Below are positions 26,216-34,060 of a stretch of 64,000 nt of DNA, piece after piece. Source of the stretch: an uncultured Adlercreutzia sp. (GTDB lineage Bacteria; Actinomycetota; Coriobacteriia; Coriobacteriales; Eggerthellaceae); the NCBI RefSeq assembly GCF_958431955.1, contig NZ_CAUASN010000006.1, forward strand, positions 1 to 64,000. The letters are read 5' to 3'. The notes under the pieces were generated by a model. The model had not been told where the DNA came from. It made no database searches and saw only the letters and a list, made by a program, of their open reading frames with translations. Position numbers and translations under genes: made by a program. How positions within the stretch are numbered: position 1 is the stretch's first letter; every line of letters begins with the position of its first letter.

Positions 26216-27400
26216 TCAGCAGGACGGAGCCTCTTCATCAAGATCGCCCAGCTCCGGCAGAAAAACGAGTCCCAGATAGCTGATGAACAGCCGGTCCGAC
26301 ATGCCTTCCATGGCCATGAGCGCCTTGGCCTTCCGCAGTCGGTAGCGAATGGTGTTCGGGTGCTGGAACAGGCGCTCGGCCACTTCGCGCACATCGCCCT
26401 GGGTACGCACGAGGGCCTGCCCGGTTTCCACCAAGTTCGTGCCATGCTCCTCGTCATAAGCCGACAGCTTCCCCTTACAGTCGTCCACCATGCTCTGGTA
26501 CAATCGGTCAGCCCGCACGGCCTGGGAGGCGGCCGCAAAACGCATGTCGCACCACCGCTGCACCGGCACGCCGCTTTCAAGGGCGGCATCAGCCGCGGCC
26601 AGAGCCTGGCGCACAGCCACGTCACCGTTGTCGATCCACAGGGTGTCGCTCATGCCGCAGTGCAGAGAATGCACCGTGGTCAGCAGCTTCGAGCAGCGCT
26701 CTTCTAGTGCCTGGCGCTTCTCCTCGTCGGAGGACACGCAAGAGATGAAGGTCAGGATCACGTCGCCGTAACGGCAGGTGCTCACGGTTTCCACCAGGCG
26801 ACGATCGTCGCGCACCACCGACAGGGTACCGTCCACCACGTTCATGAGCGCGTAGAAGGAACCTGCATCTCGGGACACCGGGCAGCAGGCGACGCACAGC
26901 AGCGTAGCGCCGGTAGCACCCGTCAACTCGTAGAGGGCGCTACGCACAGCCGCACCGCCTCGCAGGGCCAACAGGCCGTCCACTGCCCGGCTCTTGTCGG
27001 CAGCGGCGCGGTCGCGCTGGATGAGATCGAGAGACTCGTAGGCCACGCGCTCGTGGTAGGCACCATCGTAGATAAACACCGGCACTCCGGCTTCGGTGCT
27101 GGCCGTACGAACCACCTCGCTCACCGGAGCTTGGTACACCGTTTTCACGGCGATTGCGGCAACGTTGCGCTTTATCATGGCGAGAAGCGACTGCTCGGCC
27201 AGAAGCGGATTGGCGTAGGCAAACCCGAGATTGGTCACAATCAGCTCGCGCGGCCCGTACACATTGTAGTTGTTGTAGTCGGGAGGGCAGTCCAGGATGC
27301 CGACGTTGCTCACCTCCCGCTCCCCGGCCCCCGGGCACGGAGCCGCCAGCTCCACGGTCTCGAAGGCGGGCAGCGCGAGAATGTCATCGACGGTGATCAC
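26216..27400 (-). CDS. PucR-family transcriptional regulator
   Basis: A 394-residue protein. The N-terminal PucR domain (residues 1-125) starts MITVDDILALPAFETVELAAP and contains LIVTNLGFAYANP. A middle domain has no recognisable fold. The C-terminal HTH_30 is clear: TGQALVRTQGDVREVAERLFQHPNTIRYRLRKAKAL across about residues 325-365. PucR-type proteins regulate purine, allantoin, GABA or polyamine-related genes. GTG start at 27400 with AAGGAG upstream. Tail-to-tail with the symporter and head-to-head with the AEC carrier; either or both may be targets. Confidence 0.88.
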   Translation of the reverse strand: MITVDDILALPAFETVELAAPCPGAGEREVSNVGILDCPPDYNNYNVYGPRELIVTNLGFAYANPLLAEQSLLAMIKRNVAAIAVKTVYQAPVSEVVRTASTEAGVPVFIYDGAYHERVAYESLDLIQRDRAAADKSRAVDGLLALRGGAAVRSALYELTGATGATLLCVACCPVSRDAGSFYALMNVVDGTLSVVRDDRRLVETVSTCRYGDVILTFISCVSSDEEKRQALEERCSKLLTTVHSLHCGMSDTLWIDNGDVAVRQALAAADAALESGVPVQRWCDMRFAAASQAVRADRLYQSMVDDCKGKLSAYDEEHGTNLVETGQALVRTQGDVREVAERLFQHPNTIRYRLRKAKALMAMEGMSDRLFISYLGLVFLPELGDLDEEAPSC

Positions 27401-27545
27401 GGGAGCTCCTTGGAACGGTGGGCTAGGACGCGGGCACCCCTTTAACGTGCCTATGGCGCCGCGAAGCCAGTATACGCCATGGGAACGGCAACACTATCGT
27501 ACACTGGCATCGTTGAACATGGGAGCAGGAAGGGTAAGTCCGACC

Positions 27546-28490
27546 ATGGACGCGGGAATGCTGACAATCGTGCAGGAACTGGTGACGCTGTTCATCATCG
27601 TGGGTGTAGGCTACGGGGCGAAGAGGACCCGGTTCATGATCGTGGAATTCGATCGCATGCTCTCGCGGCTCGTCATCAACCTGGCGCTGCCGGGACTCAT
27701 CTTGGGCTCGGTACTCGCCGCCGACGAGCTTCCAGGGCGTCGTGAGATTCTGCTCACCTTCGCCCTGTCCTGCGCGAGCTACGTGGTGTTGGTGGCCGTA
27801 GCCTACGCCTTCACCACCCTGCTGCGCATACCAGCAGGACATCGGGGCGTGTATCGATTCATGCTGTGCTTTGGGAACGTGGGGTTCATCGGATTCCCCG
27901 TCATTTCCGCTATTTTCGGCCCCGAGGCCCTCATTTACGCCACGGTGTTCAACTTGCCCTTCAACTTTCTCGTGTTCTCGGTGGGCGCCTGGTTCCTCAC
28001 CCAGGACACCGACGGCGACGTGAGGGTGCGGCCGAGCTGGCGCACCTTTGTCACGCCGGTCATGCTGGCGTGCATTGCGGCCATCGGGTTGGCCCTGGGC
28101 GACGTGCACAGCGTGCCCGTGCTAGGAGACGCACTATACACGCTAGGGTCTATCACCACACCGGCGGCGCTGCTCATCATCGGCTCGTCGCTGGCGAACA
28201 TGCCCATGCGCGACCTTTTGGGCGGGCCGCGTCTGTGGGCCTGCGCCTTGTTCCGACTGCTGGGCATGCCGGTGATTATTTGGGCAGTGTTCCATTGGTT
28301 CGTGCCGTCAGGACTTCTGTTCTCCATCATCTTGGTGCTATCGGGCATGCCCGTGGCCACCAACGGCACCATGCTCTGCTACCAGTACGGCGGCAACTCC
28401 CGGGTCATGGCCCAGGGCACCTTCGTCACCACCGTACTGGCCTTGGTGAGCATCCCTGTGCTAGCCATCTTTGTAACGACAGTGGGATAG
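27546..28490 (+). CDS. AEC (auxin efflux carrier) family transporter
   Basis: A 314-residue membrane protein with about 10 helices. It starts MDAGMLTIVQELVTLFIIVG, has RLVINLALPGLILGSV (conserved N-ALP block of helix 2), YRFMLCFGNVGFIGFPV (F-N-GFIGFP block) and the mirrored second half LLIIGSSLANMP and SGMPVATNGTMLCYQYGG. Bacterial AEC proteins move malate and other carboxylates. ATG 27546 was chosen because MLTIVQELV begins the first helix and AGGAAGGG lies 11 nt upstream; ATGs at 27519 and 27558 are alternatives. Divergent from the PucR gene. Confidence 0.87.
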   Translation: MDAGMLTIVQELVTLFIIVGVGYGAKRTRFMIVEFDRMLSRLVINLALPGLILGSVLAADELPGRREILLTFALSCASYVVLVAVAYAFTTLLRIPAGHRGVYRFMLCFGNVGFIGFPVISAIFGPEALIYATVFNLPFNFLVFSVGAWFLTQDTDGDVRVRPSWRTFVTPVMLACIAAIGLALGDVHSVPVLGDALYTLGSITTPAALLIIGSSLANMPMRDLLGGPRLWACALFRLLGMPVIIWAVFHWFVPSGLLFSIILVLSGMPVATNGTMLCYQYGGNSRVMAQGTFVTTVLALVSIPVLAIFVTTVG

Positions 28491-28510
28491 AGCGCCTGCG
28501 CGCGCCTCCC

Positions 28511-29638
28511 CTACCCCTCGAAGTGTTCCACGGCTTCGGCGAGGTGGTCGATGATGTTGATGGACTGGGGGCACATGGCCTCGCAGGTGCCGCACTGGAT
28601 GCACTTGGACGCGGGGCCCTCGGCGGCCTGCCAGCTGTAGAGCCCCTTGGCGAACTCGCGGTCCTCGGTGGTCTTCTCCAAGTTCAGCAGGTTCAGGGCC
28701 ACGGGGATCTTCACGCCCTCGGGGCAGTCCTTCACGCAGTAGCCGCAGTTGGTGCAGGGGATGAGGTCCACCGAGCGCAGGGCTGCGATGGCACCGTCGA
28801 TAGCGGCGCGCTCCTGCTCATTCAGCGGGGTGTGCGTCTGGAAGGTGCGCATGTTGTCCTGCATCTGCTCGAGCGTGGAGGCGCCGGCGAGCACCGCGAG
28901 CACGCCGGGCAGATCGAGGCAGAAGCGGTAGGCCCAGGAGGCCTGGCTCGCCTCGGGGTTCGCCTCGGCGAGCACCGCCGCGCCGCGCTCAGGCAGATTC
29001 GCCAGACGGCCGCCGCGCACCGGCTCCATGATGATGACGGGCACGCCGTGCTTGGCCGCCACCTCCATGCAGCGAGCCGACTCGGTCACCGGATCGTCCC
29101 AATCCAGGTAGTTCACCTGCAGCTGCACGAAGTCCATGTTCGGATGCGCCGTGAGCAGCTCGTCGAGCACGTCGGCCCCGTCATGGATGGAAAAGCCGAT
29201 GTTGCGCACAAGCCCGCGCTCCTTCGCGTCGGCCACGTAGTTCCACATGTCGTACTCGTCGAACTTGGCCGTGCGCTTGCCGCCCACGTTGTGCAGCAGG
29301 TAGAAGTCGATGTAGTCCACCCCGAGACGCTCCAGGGAGGTGGGCAGGCAGGCCTGAGCCTCCTCCTTGCTCGCGCACGCCCAGGCCAGACACTTCGTGG
29401 CCAGCGTGAAGGCCTCGCGCGGGTAGCGCTCGACGAGGGCCTGGCGCAGGGCGCCCTCCGAGCAGCCGTTGTGGTAGACGAAGGCCGTGTCCACGTAGGT
29501 GCCGCCCTGGGCGATGAACTCGTCCACCATGGCCTTGACCTGCTCGATGTCGATGGCGGTCACATCATCCGGATCGGTCAGGGGCAGGCGCATGGCCCCG
29601 AAGCCGAGCTTGCCCACGCCCTCGTAAGATGCCGTCAT
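28511..29638 (-). CDS. Aldo/keto reductase with C-terminal 4Fe-4S ferredoxin domain
   Basis: A 375-residue protein. The AKR barrel is at the N-terminus: GFGAMRLPL, catalytic Asp/Tyr pattern VDTAFVYHNG (Tyr55-like), LATKCLAW (Lys), and YIDFYLLHNVGG (His). The C-terminal 100 residues have CTNCGYCVKDCPEGV and CIQCGTCEAMCPQSI, two 4Fe-4S clusters, so electrons may come from ferredoxin-type carriers rather than NADPH alone. ATG 29638 has AGGAG 5 nt upstream. A promoter with a 19-bp spacer and MerR-type dyad precedes it, suggesting induction by electrophiles or aldehydes. Confidence 0.92.
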   Translation of the reverse strand: MTASYEGVGKLGFGAMRLPLTDPDDVTAIDIEQVKAMVDEFIAQGGTYVDTAFVYHNGCSEGALRQALVERYPREAFTLATKCLAWACASKEEAQACLPTSLERLGVDYIDFYLLHNVGGKRTAKFDEYDMWNYVADAKERGLVRNIGFSIHDGADVLDELLTAHPNMDFVQLQVNYLDWDDPVTESARCMEVAAKHGVPVIIMEPVRGGRLANLPERGAAVLAEANPEASQASWAYRFCLDLPGVLAVLAGASTLEQMQDNMRTFQTHTPLNEQERAAIDGAIAALRSVDLIPCTNCGYCVKDCPEGVKIPVALNLLNLEKTTEDREFAKGLYSWQAAEGPASKCIQCGTCEAMCPQSINIIDHLAEAVEHFEG

Positions 29639-29682
29639 AGGTGCTCCTCTCATAGGCTCCTCTTGTTGTCTCGCTGTCGAGA

Positions 29683-29713
29683 AGAGTAAAGGTTGGAGTC
29701 AGCTCTAAGTCAA
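29683..29713 (-). promoter_or_regulatory. MerR-type promoter (19-bp spacer with dyad) for the aldo/keto reductase
   Basis: Minus strand: -35 TTGACT (29708-29713), 19-nt spacer, -10 TACTCT (29683-29688). The spacer carries the dyad TTGGAG-TCAG-CTCTAA (29693-29708 on plus, 5 of 6 matched), resembling NmlR/AdhR operators. Overlong spacers with a central dyad are the hallmark of MerR-family activation. Leader about 38 nt. No merR gene is in this window. Confidence 0.72.
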
Positions 29714-29798
29714 GAGGGCGGCCGCGAGCGGTTATCCGCGACGCGCTTCCCGACAGGACGGCCGTTCTTGGCAGCGCGGCGGCACGGGGCGGCCTATC

Positions 29799-30401
29799 AT
29801 GCGATCCATGGGAACGGAAGAGAAAAAGCGGCTGCGCACCGAAGCCCGCGCCCTGCGCGAGGGGCTTGGCGCCGCCTACCGAGCGCAGGCCGATGAGGCC
29901 ATCGCTGCCCGCGTGACGGCCAGCGAGGCTTTCTCCGAGGCGCCGCTCGTGCTCGCCTACTGCTCGGTGGGCAGCGAGGTGGATACCCGCGCGCTCATCC
30001 GGGAGGCCCTGCGCCGCGGCAAAGTCGTGGCGCTTCCCCGCGTGGTACCCGGCACCCGCACGATGACCTGGCACGCCATCGGCTCGCTCGCCGACGCGGC
30101 GCCGGGCTTCGCGGGCATTCCCGAGCCGGCCGACGATGCCGCCACCCGCATCGACGCCACAGCCGTCGACAAGTGCGCGCTCGCCCTTGTGCCCGGGCTC
30201 ATCTTCGATACCCATGGCTTCCGCCTCGGCTATGGCGGCGGCTTCTACGACACCTTCCTCTCCACCTTCCCCGGACGCTCCCTCGGGCTCATCCGCGAGC
30301 GGCAGCTCATCGACGACCTGGAGAAACGCGATGCCCGGGAGCCCTTCGACCGACCCGTGGGACTAGTTGCCACCGAAGGAAAACTGCTAACGATACTGTG
30401 A
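29799..30401 (+). CDS. 5-formyltetrahydrofolate cyclo-ligase
   Basis: This enzyme uses ATP to turn 5-formyl-THF into 5,10-methenyl-THF, returning stored folate to the one-carbon pool. The 200-residue protein has the N-terminal basic segment EEKKRLRTEARALREG (ATP phosphate contacts), ALPRVVPGTRTMTW, and the family signature block VPGLIFDTHGFRLGYGGGFYD. ATG 29799 and ATG 29808 are both possible; TATCAT at 29795-29800 resembles a -10, in which case 29808 would be nearly leaderless. Divergent from the aldo/keto reductase. Confidence 0.9.
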   Translation: MRSMGTEEKKRLRTEARALREGLGAAYRAQADEAIAARVTASEAFSEAPLVLAYCSVGSEVDTRALIREALRRGKVVALPRVVPGTRTMTWHAIGSLADAAPGFAGIPEPADDAATRIDATAVDKCALALVPGLIFDTHGFRLGYGGGFYDTFLSTFPGRSLGLIRERQLIDDLEKRDAREPFDRPVGLVATEGKLLTIL

Positions 30402-30499
30402 CAGTTCGCTGAGAGAGAGGCTCATCGCAGCCGTCATCCCTCACCATATTCCTCGCTGAAACGTCGTTTATTCGCCCTACCAGAAGAGGAAGGTGTGCC

Positions 30500-32221
30500 A
30501 TGGGCCTTCTTGCCGCCTACGCCGTCCCCCATCCGCCGCTCATCGTGCCCGCCGTGGGCCAGGGCCAGGAGGCGGCCGTCGCCGACACCACGGCGGCTTA
30601 CGAGGAGGTCGCCCGGCGCGTGGCCGAGGCCGACCCCGATATCATCGTCATCGCCTCTCCCCACGCGCCGCTCTACCGCGACGGCTTCTTCATCTCCAAC
30701 GCCGACGAGGAAACCGGCTCGATGGCCCAGTTCGGGCAGCCCCACATCACCGTGACCACTCGCGGCGACGCCGAGTTCGCCCAGGCGGTGGCCGACCGCC
30801 TCGCCCGGCGGTCCATTCCCGTGGCCGGGGCGCCGGCCGCCCAGACCGAGATCGACCACGGCGCCTTCGTGCCCCTGCACTTCCTCGCCCAGACGGTGGA
30901 CTTGGAAGAGGTGCCGGTGCTGCGCGTGGGGCTCTCGGCGCTCTCGCCTTCCGACCACCACTTCCTCGGGCAGTCCATCACCCGGGCCGCAGAGCGGCTG
31001 GACATGCGCTGCGTGCTCATCGCCAGCGGGGATTTGTCCCACCGCCTGAAGGAGGACGGCCCCTACGGCTTCAACCCGGCCGGCCCCAAGTTCGACCGCG
31101 CCGTGGAAGGCGTGTTCGCCCGCGGAAACCTGCAGGAGCTCTTCGCGCTTGACCCGGTGATGTGCGAGAACGCGGCGGAATGCGGGCTGCGCTCCTTCGA
31201 GATCATGGCCGGCGCGCTGGAGGGGCTTCCCTTCCGCCCCCAGCTGCTCAGCTACGAGGGGCCCTTCGGGGTGGGCTACGCCATCGCCGCCTTCGAGGTG
31301 GAGGCAGGGCCTTCCAGCACCGAGGAGGAAGTGGAAGCCGAGATTCGCGGCGCCCACGCCAAAGCCGCCCGCGAGCACGAGGAGGCGGTTGAGGGGCCGG
31401 AAGATGGCGCGCTGCCCGATGCCGAGCGCGCGGGCGAGCGGCAAGACCGTTGCGAGGGCGGGGCGCGCAGCAACGTCGACGCGGCGGCTGCGGGCAAGAC
31501 TGCCGGTGCCGCCGTCGCCTCGGCCAGTGCCGCCGGCGCGGCATCGGCGAAGACCCCTGGAGCCCCCGATTCGGGCACGCCGGCACACCGGCACCCCCTC
31601 GCTTGGGACCGGGATGCCGACGACTCCCTTGACGCAGAGGAGCGCGAGGCGAACGAAGAGATCCTCTCGCTCGTGCTGGATCCCGAGGTAGACCCCCTCG
31701 TGGCCCTCGCGCGGCTGAGCGTGGAGTCCATCGTGGGAAGCGGCGAGGTGCTCGCCGTGCCCCAGGGGCTGCCCGACTCCATGACGGGACGGCGGGCCGG
31801 CGCCTTCGTGAGCCTGCACAAGGACGGCAAGCTGCGCGGGTGCATCGGCACCATCGCACCGGCCCGCGACTGCCTGGCCGAGGAGGTCATCATGAACGGC
31901 GTGGCCGCCGCCACCGAGGATCCGCGCTTCCCGCAGGTGCGGCCCGACGAGCTGGACGCCCTGTCCTACTCGGTGGACGTCCTCGGCGAGCCGGAGCCCG
32001 TGCACTCGCTCGAGCAGCTGGATCCGATGCGCTACGGCGTCATCGTGACCCGCGGCTTCAAGCGGGGCCTGCTGCTGCCCGATCTGGAGGGCGTCGACAC
32101 AGTGATGGACCAGCTCGCCATCGCGAAGCAGAAGGCGGGCATCCGCGCCGACGAGGACGCGAAGATCGAGCGCTTCGAGGTAGTGCGCCACATCCTGGGC
32201 GGCACCGCCCGCAGCGCCTAG
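30500..32221 (+). CDS. AmmeMemoRadiSam system protein B-A fusion (MEMO-like + AMMECR1 domain)
   Basis: A 573-residue fusion of two families usually encoded separately. Residues 1-270 are MEMO1/LigB-like (class III extradiol dioxygenase fold): VPHPPLIVPAVG, IVIASPHAPLYRDGFF, HGAFVPLHFL, SGDLSHRLKEDGPYGF. A low-complexity Ala/Glu/Asp linker of about 110 residues follows. Residues 385-573 are AMMECR1: GAFVSLHKDGKLRGCIGTI, AAATEDPRFPQVRPDELD, RGFKRGLLLPDLEGVD. These are components A and B of the three-part AmmeMemoRadiSam system, whose reaction is unknown to me; its radical SAM member was not found nearby. Stop codons of this gene and the LysR gene share one CTAG. Confidence 0.9.
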   Translation: MGLLAAYAVPHPPLIVPAVGQGQEAAVADTTAAYEEVARRVAEADPDIIVIASPHAPLYRDGFFISNADEETGSMAQFGQPHITVTTRGDAEFAQAVADRLARRSIPVAGAPAAQTEIDHGAFVPLHFLAQTVDLEEVPVLRVGLSALSPSDHHFLGQSITRAAERLDMRCVLIASGDLSHRLKEDGPYGFNPAGPKFDRAVEGVFARGNLQELFALDPVMCENAAECGLRSFEIMAGALEGLPFRPQLLSYEGPFGVGYAIAAFEVEAGPSSTEEEVEAEIRGAHAKAAREHEEAVEGPEDGALPDAERAGERQDRCEGGARSNVDAAAAGKTAGAAVASASAAGAASAKTPGAPDSGTPAHRHPLAWDRDADDSLDAEEREANEEILSLVLDPEVDPLVALARLSVESIVGSGEVLAVPQGLPDSMTGRRAGAFVSLHKDGKLRGCIGTIAPARDCLAEEVIMNGVAAATEDPRFPQVRPDELDALSYSVDVLGEPEPVHSLEQLDPMRYGVIVTRGFKRGLLLPDLEGVDTVMDQLAIAKQKAGIRADEDAKIERFEVVRHILGGTARSA

Positions 32222-33138
32222 GCGGCCGCCGGTTCCGAAGGGGTTTCCTCCCCCATCTCGGCGACCAGCTGGCGCAGCTCCTCGAGGAAGAGCCGCGCGG
32301 CGCGGGAATGGGCCTGGCTGCGCTTCCACACGAGGTACACCCCGGCCGTGCGGGGCGGATCCAAGGGCACGAAGGCGAGGCCCGAGCCCGGCGAGGCGTC
32401 CACAATGCCGTCGAGGGCGAAGACGCAGCCGGCTCCCTCGCGAGCGAAGCGGGCGGCGTTGTAGAGCAGATCGTAGCGGCCGGCGATGGCGAGCGCCGAG
32501 GCGTCGACGCCCATCCAGGCTGCCAGCTCGCCGCGGGCGCCGGCGCGGTGGGGCACGATGAGCCGCGCGGCGCGCACGTCGGCCGGGGTGACGGCCGGCA
32601 GCGCGGCCAGCGGGTCGTCGGCACCCACGAGCATGCCCCACCTATCCTCGTGGGGCAGCCGCAGCATCTCGTAGCGGTCCACGTCCACAGCGGGCTCTAT
32701 CAACAGCCCGAAGTCGGCAAGCCCCCGGTCGAGCTTCTCGAAAACGCGCTCGGCATCCCCCGAGAACAGGCGGTACCCGATAAGCGGCTGGCGCTCCTGG
32801 AGCCGCGCCGCCACCCGGGCGAGAAGGTCCACGGCCTCGGTTTCCGCCCCGGCGATGTGCACATCGCCCGATACCGCCTCGTCGGTGGCGCCCACCTCCG
32901 CCCGCGTCTTCTCGAACAGATCCACCAGCTCCTGGGCCCGCTCGCGCAGAAGAAGGCCGTCCTCGGTCAGGGTGACGCGCTTGGGGCCGCGCACGAGCAA
33001 TTCCACGCCCAGCTCCACCTCCAAATCGCGCATGGCCCGCGAGAGCGGGGGCTGAGTCATGTGCAGCGCGTCGGCCGCCTTGGTGATGCTCTCCTCGCGG
33101 GCGACGGCGAGGAAGTACTGCAGCACGCGAATGTCCAT
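32218..33138 (-). CDS. LysR-family transcriptional regulator (1)
   Basis: A 306-residue LysR protein. The N-terminal winged HTH (1-60) reads LQYFLAVAREESITKAADAL then HMTQPPLSRAMRDLEVELG. The periplasmic-binding-type effector domain follows from about residue 90. ATG 33138 has GGAAAGG upstream. It is divergent from the O-acetyltransferase, and a T-N11-A dyad lies in the gap at the activator position for that promoter. Its 3' end overlaps that of the MEMO-AMMECR1 gene by 4 nt. Effector unknown. Confidence 0.91.
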   Translation of the reverse strand: MDIRVLQYFLAVAREESITKAADALHMTQPPLSRAMRDLEVELGVELLVRGPKRVTLTEDGLLLRERAQELVDLFEKTRAEVGATDEAVSGDVHIAGAETEAVDLLARVAARLQERQPLIGYRLFSGDAERVFEKLDRGLADFGLLIEPAVDVDRYEMLRLPHEDRWGMLVGADDPLAALPAVTPADVRAARLIVPHRAGARGELAAWMGVDASALAIAGRYDLLYNAARFAREGAGCVFALDGIVDASPGSGLAFVPLDPPRTAGVYLVWKRSQAHSRAARLFLEELRQLVAEMGEETPSEPAAA

Positions 33139-33188
33139 GGGAGCACCTTTCCGACCACGGCTTGCATTCCCCAAAAGTATACCAATGG

Positions 33189-33232
33189 ATGCGACATGTG
33201 CATTTGATATTACCGCGGGCCTTCGGTATAAC
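33189..33232 (+). promoter_or_regulatory. LysR operator and sigma-70-type promoter for the acetyltransferase gene
   Basis: TTGATA (33204-33209), 17-nt spacer, TATAAC (33227-33232) is the best promoter in the window. Just upstream ATGC-N7-GCAT (33189-33203) is a T-N11-A LysR-type dyad centred about -44 from the expected start, the usual activation position. Leader about 30 nt. Confidence 0.7.
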
Positions 33233-33268
33233 AAGGAGAAGAAAGTCGAATGCAACAGGAGGCGGCCC

Positions 33269-33844
33269 ATGAACCTGCAAGACTACCTCGATCACCTGAA
33301 CGCCGGCCGCACCGTGGTGGGCGGGTCGGCCGAGCACGAGTTCATGCACGGCGTGAGCCAGGAGGCCATCCGCATCTGCATGGAGATCAACAACCGCTAC
33401 CACACCCCCGACGAGCTGCGCGCGCTCATGGCCGAGCTGACGGGTCGGGCCGTCGATGCGGGATTCGCCCTCTTCCCGCCCTTCAACTCCGACTGCGGCA
33501 AGAACATCCACCTCGGCCGCAACGTGTTCGTCAACGCCGGCTGCAAGTTCCAAGACCAGGGCGGCATCTATTTGGGCGACCGCGTGCTCGTGGGGCAGAA
33601 CGTGGTGCTGGCCACCTTGAACCACGGCATGGACCCGGCCCATCGCGGCGACCTCATCCCGGCTCCCATCCATATCGGCAACGACGTGTGGATCGGCGCG
33701 AACGCCACGGTGCTGCCCGGCGTGACCATCGGCGACGGCGCGATCGTAGCCGCCGGAGCCGTGGTAACCCGCGACGTGGAGCCCCTCACCGTCGTCGGCG
33801 GCGTGCCCGCCCGCCCCCTCAAGCGCATCGAGCCGGAGGCGTAG
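33269..33844 (+). CDS. Sugar O-acetyltransferase (NodL/LacA/Maa type, left-handed beta helix)
   Basis: A 191-residue acetyl-CoA-dependent O-acetyltransferase. The N-terminal helical part is followed by hexapeptide-repeat sequence: GKNIHLGRNVFVNAGCKF, GGIYLGDRVLVGQNVVLAT, the catalytic His region LNHGMDPAHRG, IHIGNDVWIGANATVLPGV, TIGDGAIVAAGAVVTRDV and the ending VVGGVPARPLKRI. AGGAGG 6 nt before ATG 33269. Divergent from LysR 1, which probably controls it. The acceptor (maltose, galactoside, other) cannot be read. Confidence 0.9.
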   Translation: MNLQDYLDHLNAGRTVVGGSAEHEFMHGVSQEAIRICMEINNRYHTPDELRALMAELTGRAVDAGFALFPPFNSDCGKNIHLGRNVFVNAGCKFQDQGGIYLGDRVLVGQNVVLATLNHGMDPAHRGDLIPAPIHIGNDVWIGANATVLPGVTIGDGAIVAAGAVVTRDVEPLTVVGGVPARPLKRIEPEA

Positions 33845-33899
33845 CGGCAACCGCTCTTCCATCGAAGCGTGACGGCATCTTCCGTCCTTAACCCAAGTT

Positions 33900-33963
33900 C
33901 GTCCTGATTTGTGTGAATTTCCGCACTTTTACGTCCTTATTTTTGCGAATTCTCACACCTTTC
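33900..33963. repeat. Imperfect 32-bp tandem duplication in a convergent gap
   Basis: Two units starting CGTCCT at 33900 and 33932 match at about 24 of 32 positions in AT-rich DNA between the convergent acetyltransferase and hydrolase genes. GTGTGA-ATT and AATTCTCACAC inside them can also pair as a hairpin, so it might act as a bidirectional stop. The rest of the 216-nt gap shows nothing definite. Confidence 0.45.
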
Positions 33964-34060
33964 TGCTCCTAATCGCCAGCGCCGCCAAAAACGCAGGAGG
34001 CAGGGCAACCCCAGTACCAGTCATGCTTCTCGTTGCGGTTGAGGGCGGCGATGGAAACCG

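Noticed and set aside
30434..32641. 735-codon open frame opposite the MEMO-AMMECR1 gene
   Set aside because: The plus-strand gene has clear domains; the opposite frame has none and spans two genes.
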